From CAUPWF01 sp964369755 (lineage in GTDB: Bacteria > Bacillota > Clostridia > Lachnospirales > Lachnospiraceae), in NCBI GenBank assembly GCA_964369755.1, contig CAYJFY010000050.1, forward strand, positions 1 to 17,355: a stretch of DNA of 17,355 nt, given 5' to 3'. Of this stretch, positions 16,028 through 17,355 are shown one piece after another; position 1 is the stretch's first letter; each line of letters opens with the position of its first letter. Position numbers and translations under genes: made by a program. The notes under the pieces were generated by a model that made no database searches, was not told where the DNA came from, and was given only the letters and a program-made list of their open reading frames with translations.

Positions 16028-16056
16028 TTAAATTTCGCCAAAAACAATGATATAAT
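16028..16056 (+). promoter_or_regulatory. Promoter of the broken fic gene
   Basis: A perfect TATAAT (16051-16056) with a weak -35 TTAAAT (16028-16033) at 17 bp. It is followed by a strong AGGAGG (16070-16075) 7 nt before the ATG at 16083, so expression signals are intact even though the reading frame is not. Confidence 0.5.
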
Positions 16057-16082
16057 TAGGAGAAAGGAAAGGAGGTAGGCGA

Positions 16083-16879
16083 ATGAGACTGTTCGATTAT
16101 TCTACATTAAAAGATTATGCTTGGGACAGTGAGCTCCTAGGTCTAGTTGCACAAATACATGAATACAAAGGTAGGCAAGAACTTTATTTAAAGCAAAAAC
16201 CCCAATCACTTAATAAGTTAATCGAAATTGCTAAAATTCAAAGTACAGAAGCATCTAATAAAATGGAACGCAAAAGGTTCGATTTATGCCACTTCCACCT
16301 TATGAAACGGAGGGAGCAATTGATGCTATTTGTGAAAGTTTTAATAGTGTAATTGATTCTTGTGTTATTGATCCATTAGTTTTAATTCCTATTTTCATTA
16401 ATGACTTCTTGTGTATTCACCCATTTAATGATGGGAATGGTCGTATGTCGAGACTTCTTACAACATTATTGTTATACCGATGTGGTTATGTGGTAGGTAG
16501 ATATATAAGTTTAGAAAGCAAGATAGAAAAAACGAAAATTAAATATTATGATGTGCTTGAGGAATGTGGTATAAATTGGCATGAAAATACAAATAATCCT
16601 GTACCTTTTATAAAATATATACTTGGTATTATCCTTGCAGCTTACAGAGATTTCGAAATGAGAGTGGATTATGTAGATGAAAAACTTCCAGCGATAGAGC
16701 AAGTAAGAAAAGCAGTTTGCGATAAAATCGGTAAGTTTACAAAGAACGAAATTATGGAACTTGTTCCTACAATAGGAAAAGCATCTGTTGAAAATTCTCT
16801 TAAAAAGTTGAGAGAAGATGGCTTTATTATTAGGCATGGAAAAGGAAAAGCAACGTTCTATACAAAAGCAGATAAGTAA
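16083..16879 (+). pseudogene. Fic family AMP-transferase, internal deletion and frameshift
   Basis: Remnant of a Fic-domain protein (adenylyltransferase-type enzyme modifying hydroxyl side chains of target proteins). The 5' part, frame starting 16083, reads a normal Fic N-terminus to about 16264: LGLVAQIHEYKGRQELYLKQ, then STEASNKME. The 3' part resumes in another frame from about 16271 with KVRFMPLPPYET, followed by the active-site motif HPFNDGNGRMSR and a winged-helix C-terminus ending at 16879. Two signs mark it as broken: the frame changes, and the segment normally joining these parts (by family knowledge about 80-100 residues, including the start of the Fic core) is missing. The junction lies just after the Glu of the inhibitory-helix motif (SxxxE). 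The downstream part alone has an internal ATG at 16286 but no clear ribosome binding site. A sequencing error alone would not explain the missing segment. Confidence 0.82.
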
Positions 16880-16893
16880 AATGTTTGAAAACT

Positions 16894-16920
16894 AAGCATC
16901 TCAAAACGAGGTGCTTTTTA
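16894..16920 (+). terminator. Terminator after the fic remnant
   Basis: Stem AAGCATCTC (16894-16902) / GAGGTGCTT (16908-16916), one wobble pair, 5-nt loop, followed by a T-run to 16919. It lies 15 bp after the stop codon. Confidence 0.85.
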
Positions 16921-16955
16921 TATTATATCGATTAGAGTTTCTAGGAGGGATTGTT

Positions 16956-17121
16956 ATGAGCGAAAAAACAGTATTCTTGTGATGACAGTAATTGGACGAC
17001 CTATACGGGCGAAAATACCATAACAAATCCCTTAACCTACGACGACACGCTACAAACACAAAGTGTGCAGGGGATTCCATTGGATTGTGTGAAAGAAGAA
17101 CTTAGGGCAGCAACCCAATGA
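16956..17121 (+). pseudogene. Small frameshifted gene of unknown function
   Basis: A strong AGGAGGGA (16943-16950) lies 5 nt before ATG 16956, which encodes only MSEKTVFL before TGA at 16980. Moving by one base at 16981 opens a frame of 46 codons to TGA at 17119-17121, beginning DDSNWTTYTGE and ending KEELRAATQ. Restoring one base near 16982 would give a single soluble protein of about 55 residues. A terminator overlaps the end of this frame, as for a real gene. I do not recognise the product. It could be a true one-base deletion, a sequencing error, or two unrelated short frames. Confidence 0.5.
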
Positions 17122-17136
17122 TAGTTCTTCTTTTTG
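17092..17136 (+). terminator. Terminator of the small frameshifted gene
   Basis: 11-bp perfect stem AAAGAAGAACT (17092-17102) / AGTTCTTCTTT (17123-17133), continuing into T residues. The 20-nt loop contains the last codons and the stop codon of the restored frame. Confidence 0.7.
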
Positions 17137-17239
17137 CGTTTATATGTTAACTTCCTGAAATTTTACACCTGAATAATTTTTGAAAAAAATCGCTTTCCTT
17201 GTAAATGAGCATATAAAAGCACTAATTGATGCGCAAAAT
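17137..17239. other. AT-rich intergenic DNA, no feature seen
   Basis: Between the small-gene terminator and the consensus promoter I see only AT-rich sequence, with no open frame carrying a ribosome binding site and no repeat or stable hairpin. Confidence 0.5.
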
Positions 17240-17268
17240 TTGACAAATAGAATATAATAGAGTATAAT
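17240..17268 (+). promoter_or_regulatory. Perfect consensus sigma-A promoter
   Basis: TTGACA (17240-17245), exactly 17 bp, TATAAT (17263-17268). A second TATAAT at 17253-17258 lies too close to the -35 to pair with it. The transcript would start near 17275, giving a leader of about 16 nt that carries GAGGTGG before the ATG at 17291. Confidence 0.8.
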
Positions 17269-17290
17269 TGTATCGCAAAGAGGTGGTGCA

Positions 17291-17355
17291 ATGAATCCAT
17301 ATTACAATCAGAATTACACGAAGGAAGAAATAGATGTGATTTTGGAGAAAATTAA
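17291..17355 (+). CDS. Start of an unidentified small protein (partial)
   Basis: An open frame from ATG 17291, with ribosome binding site GAGGTGG, runs to the window edge; the first 21 residues are visible, beginning MNPYYNQNYTKEEID. The end of the gene is outside the window. The sequence is hydrophilic with no signal peptide. Function cannot be assigned. The strong promoter directly upstream supports that it is a real gene. Confidence 0.6.
   Translation, partial: MNPYYNQNYTKEEIDVILEKI

Overview
The window looks like a chromosomal contig segment from a low-GC Firmicute, most likely a Clostridia/Lachnospiraceae-type gut bacterium. The evidence is AT-rich intergenic DNA, strong AGGAGG-type ribosome binding sites, TTGACA/TATAAT promoters, and a gene set of ROK glucokinase, M18 aminopeptidase, AEC transporter, MutS2, YhaM-like exonuclease and RumA-type methyltransferase. 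A BspA-like leucine-rich-repeat surface protein fits the same group. No rRNA, tRNA, CRISPR array, prophage or intact transposase is visible.

Layout: 1-1591 (minus) is the 5' portion of a secreted BspA-like LRR protein, interrupted by a 10-N assembly gap and running off the left edge. 1830-2777 (plus) is a ROK glucokinase with its own promoter and terminator. 2850-3000 holds an array of short direct repeats next to the promoter of an M18 aminopeptidase (3100-4500), which is followed by an AEC-family permease (4553-5491). A perfect bidirectional terminator separates the permease from a convergent zinc-ribbon membrane protein (5538-6716, minus). A small MerR-type/coiled-coil protein (6913-7455, plus) sits between two palindromes that share the ends ATTGGGGACG/CGTCCCCAAT. 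On the minus strand, mutS2, an OmpR-type response regulator and a histidine kinase (12022 down to 7504) form a compact operon. The kinase stop codon lies inside the second palindrome. Divergent from mutS2, a membrane-anchored HtrA-like protein with a degraded catalytic triad, a YhaM-like OB/HD exoribonuclease and an RNA m5U methyltransferase run 12182-15972 (plus) as a probable operon. The right end is an eroding accessory zone: a Fic gene broken by an internal deletion and frameshift, a frameshifted 55-codon small gene, and the start of another small gene behind a perfect consensus promoter.

Most of the window is housekeeping: sugar phosphorylation, peptide turnover, DNA repair, RNA processing and RNA modification. 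The unusual content is the palindromic repeat family around the MerR-type gene, the 33-bp-phased TTGA-N4-TCAA sites upstream of the aminopeptidase, the probable HtrA pseudoprotease, the broken Fic gene, and the zinc-ribbon protein with an aspartate-rich tandem repeat. I see no convincing new multi-gene defence or mobile system. The palindrome-bracketed MerR cassette is the best candidate for something undescribed.
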